From Rhizobium sp. Leaf371 (GTDB taxonomy: Bacteria; Pseudomonadota; Alphaproteobacteria; Rhizobiales; Rhizobiaceae): a stretch of 64,000 nucleotides of DNA. This document shows positions 17,055 through 25,032 of the stretch, piece by piece (position 1 is the first letter of the stretch; the number at the start of each line of letters is the position of its first letter). The stretch is taken from assembly GCF_001424045.1 (NCBI RefSeq), contig NZ_LMQB01000003.1, positions 147,871-211,870 of the forward strand. The letters are read 5' to 3'. Under the pieces are notes generated by a model. That model had not been told where the DNA came from. It did no database searches and was given only the letters and a program-made list of their open reading frames with translations. Both the position numbers and the translations under genes were made by a program.

Positions 17055-18293
17055 ATGCCTATTCAGCTCTCTCTCGCGCGTGACCGCATTTCCGTGCTCC
17101 TGCTTGAAGGCATCAGCCAGAGCGCGGTGGATTACTTCCTGTCCTGCGGATACACCAACCTCGTGCATCTGCCGAAGGCGCTCGACGACAAGGATCTCAA
17201 AGCCCATATCGCCGATGCCCATATCATCGGCATCCGGTCTCGAACGCAACTGACGGAAGAGATCTTCGATTCCGCCCGCAAGCTCATCGCCGTCGGCTGT
17301 TTCTCCGTCGGCACCAACCAGGTGGATCTGGACGCGGCCCGTCACCGCGGCATTCCGGTCTTCAACGCGCCGTATTCGAACACACGCTCGGTGGCCGAAC
17401 TGGTGATCGGCGAGATCATCATGCTGACCCGGCAGATCTTCCCGCGGTCGGTTTCCGCGCATCAGGGCGGATGGCAGAAATCCGCGGTCGGCAGCCATGA
17501 AGTCCGCGGCAAAACCCTCGGCATCGTCGGCTACGGCAATATCGGCTCGCAGTTGAGCGCCCTTGCCGAAAGCATGGGCATGGTCGTCCGCTATTTCGAT
17601 CTCTCCGACAGGCTGCGCCGCGGGAACTCGGAATCGATGGCGTCCCTCGGCGAGCTTCTCGAAATTTCGGACTACGTGACGATGCACGTTCCGGAAACGG
17701 CATCGACGCACAATATGATCACCGAAGCCGAACTGCGCCGCATGAAGAAGGGCGCTATCTTCATCAACAATTCCCGGGGGACCGTGGTCGATATCGATGC
17801 GCTTGCAAAGGTCCTGAAGGACGGCCATCTGGCCGGCGCTGCGGTCGATGTGTTTCCCAAGGAACCGGCCTCCAACAACGATCGTTTCGAAAGCCCGCTG
17901 CAGGGCCTGGACAATGTCATTCTGACACCGCATGTCGGCGGCTCGACCGAAGAGGCCCAGGAGCGGATCGGCGGGGAAGTCGCCAGAAAGCTGGTCGAGT
18001 ATTCCGACATCGGCTCGACCATGGGCGCCGTGAATTTTCCGCAGGTCCAGCTGCCCGAGCGCCCGAACGGGACGCGCTTCATCCATGTCCACGAAAACCG
18101 CCCCGGCATGCTCATCCGGTTGAACGAGATCTTCTCGTCGCGCGGCGTGAACATCACCGCCGAATTCCTGCAGACCCATGGCGACACCGGTTACGTCGTC
18201 ATCGAAGTCGAGAGCCTGACCCAAGCCGCCGACGAAATCCTTCAGGTGCTGCGCGCGATACCGGGAACGATCAGAACGCGGCTGCTCTACTGA
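17055..18293 (+). CDS. serA: D-3-phosphoglycerate dehydrogenase (ACT-domain type)
   Basis: This cytosolic enzyme oxidises 3-phosphoglycerate to 3-phosphohydroxypyruvate with NAD+, the first step of serine synthesis. Its length (412 residues) matches the short, E. coli-type SerA with a single C-terminal ACT domain. The NAD-binding fold carries GIVGYGNIGSQL near 155-166, the substrate-domain motif INNSRGTVVDIDAL is present, and the catalytic histidine lies in LTPHVGGSTEEAQ. The ACT domain (about 340-412, FIHVHENRPGML) is the usual site of serine feedback inhibition. It appears monocistronic. Other D-2-hydroxyacid dehydrogenases are less likely because of the ACT domain and the good length fit. 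Confidence 0.93.
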   Translation: MPIQLSLARDRISVLLLEGISQSAVDYFLSCGYTNLVHLPKALDDKDLKAHIADAHIIGIRSRTQLTEEIFDSARKLIAVGCFSVGTNQVDLDAARHRGIPVFNAPYSNTRSVAELVIGEIIMLTRQIFPRSVSAHQGGWQKSAVGSHEVRGKTLGIVGYGNIGSQLSALAESMGMVVRYFDLSDRLRRGNSESMASLGELLEISDYVTMHVPETASTHNMITEAELRRMKKGAIFINNSRGTVVDIDALAKVLKDGHLAGAAVDVFPKEPASNNDRFESPLQGLDNVILTPHVGGSTEEAQERIGGEVARKLVEYSDIGSTMGAVNFPQVQLPERPNGTRFIHVHENRPGMLIRLNEIFSSRGVNITAEFLQTHGDTGYVVIEVESLTQAADEILQVLRAIPGTIRTRLLY

Positions 18294-18361
18294 GCCATCC
18301 CGCACGGGCGGATCGTCGTTACGACGGACAGACGCTGTGCGTCGCGCGAGACGGATGCGCT

Positions 18362-18376
18362 TTCAAGGAACTTGAT
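18362..18376. promoter_or_regulatory. Operator copy upstream of the XRE-cupin gene
   Basis: TTCAAGGAACTTGAT is a TTCAAG-N3-CTTGAA palindrome with one mismatch. It has the same half-sites and spacing as the two copies at 19187 and 19207 in front of the transport operon. This suggests autoregulation of the XRE-cupin gene. Confidence 0.65.
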
Positions 18377-18474
18377 CCTGATTAAAGCTGGATGTTACAC
18401 CTTGGAAGCGAAGCACGATGAGCCGTGGATTTTGAGACTTTGCAAACCTGCCTGATCTGCTCGAAGGATTGAAT

Positions 18475-19077
18475 GTGACCGCCGCAAAGCCTGATCTCCC
18501 CGACGTGCCTCTTGCGAACCCCTCCCGGCTTGGCATGCGGTTGCGGCTGTCGCGGCAGACGCGCGGGATGACCTTGAAGGCACTGGCACTGGCGGCGAAC
18601 TGCTCGGAGAGCCTGCTGTCGAAGATCGAGAACGGAAAGGCATCCCCGTCACTTCCGATGCTGCATCGCCTCGTCGGTGCGCTCGACACGAATATCGGAT
18701 GGATGTTCGAGGAATCCGACGGCGAAGAAGGCATCATCTTCCGGGCGGGAACGCGTCCGATGATCGCCCTCGATCCCCTGCGCCGGGGGGAAGGCATTTC
18801 CCTGGAGAGGATCATTCCCTACTCCGCCGGCCACCTTCTCCAGTGCAATATTCACCACATCGAAGAGGCTGGCGAAAGCGCCGGGCCCATTCAGCATGCG
18901 GGCGAAGAGGTCGGGTATCTCTTGGCCGGCGAGATCGAGCTGATCGTCGACGGCAAAAGCTTTCGCCTCGCGGCCGGTGATGCGTTCGTCTTCAACTCGG
19001 AGCTTCCGCACCATTACCGCAACACGGGCACGGAACGGGCGAGCATCTTCTGGGTGAACACGCCCGCCACGTTCTAG
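18475..19077 (+). CDS. XRE-family regulator with cupin sensor domain
   Basis: This regulator of 200 residues has an N-terminal XRE helix-turn-helix (about 20-75: GMRLRLSRQTRGMTLKALAL, SESLLSKIENGKASPS) and a C-terminal cupin domain (about 110-190: HAGEEVGYLLAGEIEL, GDAFVFNSELPHHYRN). Such proteins bind a small metabolite in the cupin and repress nearby catabolic genes. The GTG start at 18475 is preferred over TTG 18469 because AAGGA lies 6 bases upstream of the GTG. It is followed by the CUT2 transport and hydrolase operon, and palindromes of one consensus occur both before it and before the operon. It is very likely the local regulator. Confidence 0.88.
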   Translation: MTAAKPDLPDVPLANPSRLGMRLRLSRQTRGMTLKALALAANCSESLLSKIENGKASPSLPMLHRLVGALDTNIGWMFEESDGEEGIIFRAGTRPMIALDPLRRGEGISLERIIPYSAGHLLQCNIHHIEEAGESAGPIQHAGEEVGYLLAGEIELIVDGKSFRLAAGDAFVFNSELPHHYRNTGTERASIFWVNTPATF

Positions 19078-19186
19078 AGTTCGTCAGGGGGACGTGGAAT
19101 CCGGTTCCCGAATGGACAAACGACCCAAAAAGGATCCAGAGTTTGTCCCGGTCTCGCACCGGACAATCGCCGCTCGAAAATTTGCA

Positions 19187-19226
19187 TTCAAGTCTGTTGA
19201 CAAAAATTCAAGTCTCTTGAATTATA
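19187..19226 (+). promoter_or_regulatory. Promoter of the CUT2/PTE operon with two overlapping operators
   Basis: Two palindromes, TTCAAGTCTGTTGAC (19187-19201, two mismatches) and TTCAAGTCTCTTGAA (19207-19221, perfect arms), are exactly 20 bp apart, two helical turns. A -35 box TTGACA (19197-19202) lies across the end of the first site, and a plausible -10 (ATTATA, about 19221-19226) touches the second. Binding at these sites would block RNA polymerase, which fits repression by the XRE-cupin protein just upstream. A third copy precedes that regulator gene. Confidence 0.7.
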
Positions 19227-19285
19227 AGGGTGCGCTTAACGAGAGGGAGGTCCATCGGGCCTTCCCAAAAACAAGGGGAACCCGA

Positions 19286-20227
19286 ATGCGCCTTTCGAGA
19301 ATTCTGAGCAGCAGCGCTGCGGCCATCGCACTGACATTCGTCTTCGGTACGGCATCCGCCAGCGCGGAGACCTTCGCTCTCGTCACCATCAACCAGCAGG
19401 CCCTGTTCTTCAACCAGATCAATGACGGCGCGCAGAAGGCGGCAAAGGCTGCCGGTGCCGACCTCGTCATCTTCAACGCCAACAACGTGCCGGCCGCGCA
19501 GAACGACGCGATCGAGACCTATATCACGCAGAAGGTCGACGGCATCATCCTCGTCGCGATCGACGTCAACGGCGTGAAGCCCGCCATCACGGCCGCCAAG
19601 ACGGCCGGCATCCCGGTCATCGCCATCGATGCGCAGATCCCGGGCGGCGACAACGTCTCCTTCATCGGCGTCGACAATGCCAAGGCCGGCGAAGATATCG
19701 GCAAGTTCTTCGCTGACTACGTCAAGTCCGACATGTCGGGAACGGCCAAGACCGGCATCGTCGGCGCACTTAACTCCTTCATCCAGAACCAGCGTCTGGA
19801 CGGCTTTAAGAAGGCAGCGGTTGCAGGCGGAGACGGCGTGACCTTCCTCGACACCGTCGATGGGCAGAACCAGCAGGACGTCGCGCTCGGTGCCGCCGAA
19901 AACCTGATGACGGCCAATCCCGACATGACGGCGATCTACGCCACGGGCGAACCCCAGCTGATCGGCGCCGTTTCCGCCGTGGAAAGCCAGGGCCGCCAGA
20001 AGGACGTCAAGGTCTTCGGTTGGGACCTGACCGCCCAGGCCGTCAAGGGCATCGAGGAAGGCTGGGTCACCGCCGTCGTCCAGCAGGATCCGGCCGGCGA
20101 AGGCAAGGCCGCCGTCGAGGCCCTGGTCAAGCTGAAGAAGGGCGAGACCATCGAGCCCGTCATCAATGTCCCCGTGACCATCGTCACCAAGGACAACGTC
20201 GCCCAGTTCAAGGACATGTTCAAGTAA
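19286..20227 (+). CDS. CUT2-type ABC substrate-binding protein
   Basis: This periplasmic binding protein of the RbsB/PBP1 class (313 residues) has a Sec signal peptide at about 1-27 ending SASA-ET. The mature part begins TFALVTINQQALFFNQINDG, and the usual ribose-binding-type hinge region and DGIILVAIDVNG segment follow. The start is supported by AAGGGGAA 5-6 bases upstream; upstream in-frame codons are non-coding leader. It is the first gene of the operon running to 27130 and lies directly downstream of two palindromic operators. The ligand is presumably a sugar or nucleoside-like compound, judging from the PfkB kinase and hydrolases that follow. Confidence 0.9.
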   Translation: MRLSRILSSSAAAIALTFVFGTASASAETFALVTINQQALFFNQINDGAQKAAKAAGADLVIFNANNVPAAQNDAIETYITQKVDGIILVAIDVNGVKPAITAAKTAGIPVIAIDAQIPGGDNVSFIGVDNAKAGEDIGKFFADYVKSDMSGTAKTGIVGALNSFIQNQRLDGFKKAAVAGGDGVTFLDTVDGQNQQDVALGAAENLMTANPDMTAIYATGEPQLIGAVSAVESQGRQKDVKVFGWDLTAQAVKGIEEGWVTAVVQQDPAGEGKAAVEALVKLKKGETIEPVINVPVTIVTKDNVAQFKDMFK

Positions 20228-20268
20228 GGCAGTGTTTCCGCCGGGCTCCCGTGCACCGACCCGTCGTC

Positions 20269-20308
20269 GGATGCCGGGATGCCGGGATACCTGGGTGCTT
20301 GGGTGCGC
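20269..20308 (+). repeat. Octamer tandem repeat in the gap after the binding-protein gene
   Basis: Five degenerate 8-bp units (GGATGCCG twice, then GGATACCT, GGGTGCTT and GGGTGCGC) run in tandem in the 142-base space between binding protein and ATPase. They lie just before a stem-loop. Copy number may vary between strains. Confidence 0.6.
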
Positions 20309-20310
20309 GG

Positions 20311-20339
20311 CCGCAGCAGGTCTCCCAGGCCGGCTGCGG
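20311..20339 (+). terminator. Stem-loop between binding-protein and ATPase genes
   Basis: CCGCAGC pairs with GCTGCGG across a 15-base loop and is followed by a pyrimidine-rich stretch. Such structures often protect or attenuate the transcript so that the binding protein is made in excess over the membrane components. Confidence 0.4.
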
Positions 20340-20369
20340 TTCCCGCCCTCTCTTTAAGGACATTCCATC

Positions 20370-21179
20370 ATGACCGACGGTCACCCCTACCGCGTCCGGA
20401 TGACGGGCATTTCCAAACGCTACAATCCCATCCAGACGCTCGACAATGTGACGCTCACACTGAAGCCGGGCGAGGTTCTCGGCCTCGTCGGTGACAATGG
20501 AGCGGGAAAATCGACGCTGAGCAAGGTTCTCTCCGGTGCGGTCATCCCCGACAGCGGGACGATCGAAATCGACGGCGAGCGCGTCTCCTTCTCGTCTCCG
20601 GCGGATGCGCGCGCCGCGCATGTGGAAATGGTCTATCAGGACCTTTCGCTCTGCGACACGGTCGATGTGGCCGGCAACCTCTTCCTCGGGCGCGAGCCGC
20701 GCCGCCGCGTGCTCGGCGTGCCCTTTCTCGACACCAAGACCATGCACGCTGAGACCCGCGCCATGCTCGATCGCCTCGGCATCGTCATCGCCGACACGCG
20801 CCTGAAGGTCGAGAACCTCTCGGGCGGCCAGCGCCAGTCGATCGCCATCGGCCGCGCCGCCTCTTTCGAGCCGAAGGTGCTCATCATGGACGAACCGACG
20901 GCCGCCCTGGCCGTGGCCGAGGTCGAGGCGGTGCTGGAACTGATCCGCACGGTCAGCGCCCGCGGCGTCAGCGTCATCCTCATCACCCACCGCCTGCAGG
21001 ATCTGTTCCTCGTCTGCGACCGGATCCAGGTCATGTACGAGGGCCGCAACGTTGCCGAGCGGCGGATCGAGGACACCAGCATCGAGGAGGTCGTCAACCT
21101 CATCGTCGGCCGCAAGTTCTCCGCGCGCTCGGCAAGGCACGGGCTCGATCGCGAACCCGAAACGGGAGCTTCCGCATGA
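20370..21179 (+). CDS. CUT2 ABC transporter ATP-binding protein, single-domain (FrcA-like)
   Basis: This ATPase of 269 residues has one ABC domain, like FrcA, not two as in RbsA. The Walker A (GDNGAGKST), signature (LSGGQRQSIAIGRA), Walker B (VLIMDEPTAAL) and H-loop (LITHRL) are all intact. It powers import with the permease whose ATG overlaps its TGA (ATGA at 21176-21179). It could also serve the Frc-type system at 30.5-33.3 kb, which has lost its own ATPase, but that is speculation. Confidence 0.92.
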   Translation: MTDGHPYRVRMTGISKRYNPIQTLDNVTLTLKPGEVLGLVGDNGAGKSTLSKVLSGAVIPDSGTIEIDGERVSFSSPADARAAHVEMVYQDLSLCDTVDVAGNLFLGREPRRRVLGVPFLDTKTMHAETRAMLDRLGIVIADTRLKVENLSGGQRQSIAIGRAASFEPKVLIMDEPTAALAVAEVEAVLELIRTVSARGVSVILITHRLQDLFLVCDRIQVMYEGRNVAERRIEDTSIEEVVNLIVGRKFSARSARHGLDREPETGASA

Positions 21180-22219
21180 CCCCCTCGCCGCCTCCCGCAT
21201 CCTCATCGGCCGGTTCCGCTCCTGTCGGTGCGCATGCCGCCGGCGCGCGCCATCGCAAGTCCGGTCTCTGGGACAAGCTGCTCGAAAACGGCAGCGTCGT
21301 CTCCATCGCCCTGTTCTTCGTCGTCGTCTGCGTCGTCTTCTCCGTCATCACCGGCGCGTTCCTCTCGGCGCCGAACATCCTGAACATCATCCGGCAGTGC
21401 GCGCCGCTTTTGATCGTGGCCGCCGCGATGACCTTCGTGATCACCACCGGCGGCATCGACCTTTCGGTCGGCTCCGTGCTGGCGCTGGTGGCGACCCTGT
21501 CGGCGACGGCTTTGCAGGCGGGCCTGCCCTGGCCGGTGGTCATCGTCCTGATGCTCGCGCTCGGCGCGGCGATCGGCGCGATCCACGGCTTCTTTATCGC
21601 CTATGAGAAGATACCGTCGTTCATCGTCACCCTGGCGGGTCTGTCGATCATTCGCGGGCTGGCTCTCCTGATCACGGGCGGCTACTCGATCCCCGTCGAT
21701 CCCGCCAGCACCTTCACCCTCATCGGCCGCGCCTGGTTCCTCGGCGTGCCCGTGCCGGCTCTGATCGCGCTCGTCGTTCTCGGCATCGCCTATGTCGTCT
21801 TCAACCGCACGCCTTTCGGGCGCTATGTCACCGGCATCGGCGCCAACGCGGAAGCCGTGCGCCGGGCGGGCATCGACACGCGCTTCACGACGCTGTTCGT
21901 CTACATCCTTTCCAGCAGTGCCGCAGCCCTGGCCGGTATCATCGTCACCGCCCGCCTCGGCTCCGGCTCGTCCAATGCCGGACAAGGCTTCGAACTCGAG
22001 GTCATCGCCGCGGTCGTGCTCGGCGGCACCAGCCTCTTCGGTGGCCGCGGCACCATCATCGGAACGGTCCTCGGGGCGCTCACCGTCGCCGTCATCGCCA
22101 ACGGCCTCATCCTGGCCCATATGTCGCCGTTCCTGACGCCGATCGTCACCGGCACCATCATCCTGATCGCCGTCTGGCTCAATTTCCGCCTGTTCCGCGG
22201 CGCGGTGAAAGGGCGATGA
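21176..22219 (+). CDS. CUT2 ABC transporter permease
   Basis: This membrane component of 347 residues has about eight to ten hydrophobic helices and the RbsC/FrcC family hallmarks TTGGIDLSVGSVLAL and VVLGGTSLFGGRGTI. The N-terminal 35 residues are an alanine- and proline-rich cytoplasmic tail. It overlaps the ATPase upstream and the phosphotriesterase downstream by 4 bp each. Confidence 0.92.
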   Translation: MTPSPPPASSSAGSAPVGAHAAGARHRKSGLWDKLLENGSVVSIALFFVVVCVVFSVITGAFLSAPNILNIIRQCAPLLIVAAAMTFVITTGGIDLSVGSVLALVATLSATALQAGLPWPVVIVLMLALGAAIGAIHGFFIAYEKIPSFIVTLAGLSIIRGLALLITGGYSIPVDPASTFTLIGRAWFLGVPVPALIALVVLGIAYVVFNRTPFGRYVTGIGANAEAVRRAGIDTRFTTLFVYILSSSAAALAGIIVTARLGSGSSNAGQGFELEVIAAVVLGGTSLFGGRGTIIGTVLGALTVAVIANGLILAHMSPFLTPIVTGTIILIAVWLNFRLFRGAVKGR

Positions 22220-23310
22220 CCATGGACCACCTGTTCGCGTCGGCACCCCGCGAGCGCGCGGAGATCGGCGTCGCCTCGGGAACGGTGATGACCGTGCTCG
22301 GACCGATCCCCGTCAGCGAGATGGGCGTCACGCTGATGCACGAGCACATTCTGCTCGACGGCGCGAAGTCCTGGCGCTGCCCTTGCCATCCGGAAGCCCA
22401 GGCGATCGGCACGCAGCCGGTCAGCATGGAGATCATCGGCGAACTGCGGATGAATCCCTACATGAACCGCGACAACGTCTCGCTGGACGACAGCGACCTC
22501 GCTCTGTCGGAACTCAAGCGCTTCCAGGCGCTCGGGGGGCACACGGTCGTCGATACCACCAATATCGGCATCGGCCGGGAGCCGGCAAAGCTCGCCCGCA
22601 TCGCCCGCATGTCCGGCCTGAAGATCGTCATGGGCACCGGTTTCTACCTCGAGTTCAGCCATCCCGAATGGCTGAAGGCCATGGATGTGGACGATGTCGC
22701 CCGCTTCATCGTCGACGATGTCGGCGGTGGCGAGACGCAGCCCGACGTCATGGCCGGCATCATCGGCGAGATCGGCGTCAGCAAGGATTTCACGCCGGAA
22801 GAGCGGAAGTCGTTGCGCGGCGCAGCACGGGCCTCGAAGATCACCGGCGTGCCGCTCTCCATCCACCTGCCTGGCTGGGAGCGCCTTGCCCATGAGGTTC
22901 TCGACATCGTGGAAGACGAGGGGGCCGATCTCAGGCACACGGTGCTGTGCCACATGAACCCGAGCCACGAGGACCTTGCCTACCAGAAGGCGCTGGCCGA
23001 ACGCGGCGCCTTTCTCGAATACGACATGATCGGCATGGACTTCTACTATGCCGACCAGGATGCGCAGTCGCCCTCCGACGAGCAGAACGCGCGCGCCATC
23101 CGGTCGCTGATCGATCTGGGCCACGCCGACCGTATCCTCCTGTCGCAGGATGTCTTTCTCAAGATCATGCTGACCCGCTATGGCGGCTTCGGCTACGGCT
23201 TCATCCTCAAGCACTTCCTGCCGCGGCTGAAGCGCCACGGCGTCGAACAGGCCGCCATCGACCGTATGCTGATCGACAACCCCAGATCCGTCTTCGCCAG
23301 CGCGCGCTGA
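22216..23310 (+). CDS. Phosphotriesterase-family metal-dependent hydrolase
   Basis: This cytosolic TIM-barrel hydrolase of 364 residues carries the HxH metal motif in LMHEHILLDG (H42, H44). The bridging residue is probably E185 in GIIGEIGVS rather than a carbamylated lysine, as in the Php/YhfV branch. The later metal histidines are likely those in SIHLPGW and CHMNPSH, and the terminal aspartate that in LLSQDVF. Members hydrolyse lactones, phosphoesters or N-acyl bonds; the genuine organophosphate hydrolases are a minority. Its place between a CUT2 importer and a PfkB kinase points to opening a lactone or cleaving a conjugated sugar derivative before phosphorylation. Confidence 0.88.
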   Translation: MTMDHLFASAPRERAEIGVASGTVMTVLGPIPVSEMGVTLMHEHILLDGAKSWRCPCHPEAQAIGTQPVSMEIIGELRMNPYMNRDNVSLDDSDLALSELKRFQALGGHTVVDTTNIGIGREPAKLARIARMSGLKIVMGTGFYLEFSHPEWLKAMDVDDVARFIVDDVGGGETQPDVMAGIIGEIGVSKDFTPEERKSLRGAARASKITGVPLSIHLPGWERLAHEVLDIVEDEGADLRHTVLCHMNPSHEDLAYQKALAERGAFLEYDMIGMDFYYADQDAQSPSDEQNARAIRSLIDLGHADRILLSQDVFLKIMLTRYGGFGYGFILKHFLPRLKRHGVEQAAIDRMLIDNPRSVFASAR

Positions 23311-23337
23311 GCGTCCACCCAACTTTCAGGAGTGTCC

Positions 23338-24114
23338 ATGTCCACCACCAAGTCCAAAGTTCTTCTCGCAGGCGAATCCTGGGTGTCCACCGCGACCCAT
23401 ATCAAGGGCTTCGACCAGTTTCCGACCGTGACCTATCACACCGGCGCCGACGAGCTGCTCGCCGCCTTGAAAGAGGGCCCGTTCGACGTGCAGTTCATGC
23501 CGGCGCACGAGGCGCAGCGGGATTTTCCGCAGTCGCTGGAAGCGCTGCAGGCCTATGACGCGATCATCCTGTCGGATATCGGCGCGAACACGCTGTTGCT
23601 GCATCCGGATACCTGGATCCACTCCAAGACGACGCCGAACCGCCTGCGCCTGCTGCGCGACTATGTCCGCGAAGGCGGCGCGCTGCTGATGTTCGGCGGC
23701 TATTACAGCTTCCAGGGCATCAATGGCGGCGCCCGCTATCGCAAGACCCCCGTGGAAGAGGTCTTGCCGGTCGATTGCCTGTCCGTGGACGACCGTGTCG
23801 AGGTTCCCGAGGGCTTCGCGCCGGTCGTGACGGGCGATGCCGGCCACCCGATCCTGAAGGGTCTGGGCCCCGACTGGCCGATCCTGCTCGGATACAACGA
23901 AGTGACGGTGAAGGACGGAGCCGAGATTCTCGCCACCGTTTCGACCGATTACGGTTCCCAGCCGCTGCTCGTCACCGGCACCTACGGCAAGGGGCGCACC
24001 GTCGCCTGGACATCGGATGTCGGCCCGCATTGGCTTCCGTCTTCCTTCATCGCCTGGCCGGGCTACAAGACCTTGTTCGAACAGATGCTGTCCTGGGCGA
24101 CATCCAAGGCCTGA
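23338..24114 (+). CDS. ThuA/glutamine-amidotransferase-like protein
   Basis: This 258-residue protein has a class I amidotransferase-like Rossmann fold. YDAIILSDIGANTLLL, LRDYVREGGALLMFGGYYSF and TYGKGRTVAWTSDVGPHW are typical of the trehalose-utilisation (ThuA)/GATase1-like group. The ATG at 23338 is chosen because AGGAG lies 5 bases upstream; an in-frame GTG at 23332 overlaps that site. No catalytic Cys-His-Glu triad is obvious: the nucleophile-elbow position reads GGYYS, so it may not be an amidotransferase at all. It probably acts in the same catabolic route, as an isomerase/hydrolase-like or binding protein. Confidence 0.72.
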   Translation: MSTTKSKVLLAGESWVSTATHIKGFDQFPTVTYHTGADELLAALKEGPFDVQFMPAHEAQRDFPQSLEALQAYDAIILSDIGANTLLLHPDTWIHSKTTPNRLRLLRDYVREGGALLMFGGYYSFQGINGGARYRKTPVEEVLPVDCLSVDDRVEVPEGFAPVVTGDAGHPILKGLGPDWPILLGYNEVTVKDGAEILATVSTDYGSQPLLVTGTYGKGRTVAWTSDVGPHWLPSSFIAWPGYKTLFEQMLSWATSKA

Positions 24115-24117
24115 ACC

Positions 24118-25032
24118 ATGACCGTGCATGTCGTCGGCAATGCCTGTATCGACACGACATTCCGTCTCCCCCGATTTGCCGTCGCCGGGGAGACGCTGAA
24201 CGCGAGCAGCCATTCGCAGGGCCTCGGCGGCAAGGGTGCGAACCAGGCCGTGGCGGCGGCGCGCACCGGGGCAAATGTCGCGCTCTGGACCGCGATCGGA
24301 CGCGACGGGGACGGGCGCCGCATCAGCGAGATGCTGGCCGGCGAGATTGCCGCGCTTCGCGCGACGACGTTCGATCGTCCGAGCGACTGCTCGACGATTG
24401 CCGTGGATGCGGCCGGCGAAAATATCGTCCTGAGCGGCGTGGCCTGCGCGCAGGCGTTCGACCCCATCCGCCAGACCGCGCTTGCAACCGAGGTCGGACC
24501 GTCCGACGTCGTCGTGATGCAGGGCAATCTGTCTCCCGATGCGACGATCGCCTGTCTTGCCATGGCGCGAGCGGCTGGAGCCCAGACGATTTTCAACGCC
24601 AGCCCGCTTGCGGTCGGTGCCGCGGTCGATCTTGCCTGCGTCGATGTCGTCATCGTCAACGAGGGCGAAGCCCTGTCGATCTCCGGCAAGGCGACAGCAC
24701 AGGAGGCCGCCGCTGTCCTGCGGGAGCGTGGCGCCCGGTCCTCCGTCATCACTCTCGGCGCTCGCGGATGTCTTTTTCTTCCGCAGGGGCCGTCCGACCC
24801 GATTGTCATGGCGGCACCCGCGGTCAAAGTGGTCGATTCGAGCGGCGCGGGAGACGTGCTCTGTGGCGTGTTTGCCGGCTACGTCTCGATCGGCCTGTCG
24901 CCGCTTGCTGCCCTGAGGATGGCGGTGCAGGCCGCGGCATTCGCCGTGACCCGGCACGGCACGATGGCATCCTGCCCCTCGGCGGCCGACCTTGCCGGCA
25001 GACTGAAAACAACAAGATTGGAAGAGATATGA
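24118..25032 (+). CDS. PfkB-family carbohydrate kinase
   Basis: This cytosolic ribokinase-fold kinase of 304 residues has the N-terminal signature GLGGKGANQAVAAARTGANV and the C-terminal catalytic signature DSSGAGDVLCGVFAGY, which contains the catalytic aspartate and anion hole. It starts 3 bases after the previous stop. The family phosphorylates ribose, nucleosides, 2-keto-3-deoxygluconate and similar compounds. The GGKGANQAVA pattern is closest to ribokinases, so the imported compound probably yields a pentose-like intermediate. Confidence 0.9.
   Translation: MTVHVVGNACIDTTFRLPRFAVAGETLNASSHSQGLGGKGANQAVAAARTGANVALWTAIGRDGDGRRISEMLAGEIAALRATTFDRPSDCSTIAVDAAGENIVLSGVACAQAFDPIRQTALATEVGPSDVVVMQGNLSPDATIACLAMARAAGAQTIFNASPLAVGAAVDLACVDVVIVNEGEALSISGKATAQEAAAVLRERGARSSVITLGARGCLFLPQGPSDPIVMAAPAVKVVDSSGAGDVLCGVFAGYVSIGLSPLAALRMAVQAAAFAVTRHGTMASCPSAADLAGRLKTTRLEEI

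Noticed and set aside
16842-17083. Short overlapping frames upstream of serA
   Set aside because: No ribosome-binding site or recognisable sequence; they end inside serA in another frame.
23775-25028. A long N-terminal extension of the BtpA-family gene through the kinase gene
   Set aside because: The extension is a frame shadow of the PfkB gene. The ATGA overlap at 25029 and homology from MTEVAKPVG onward define the true start.
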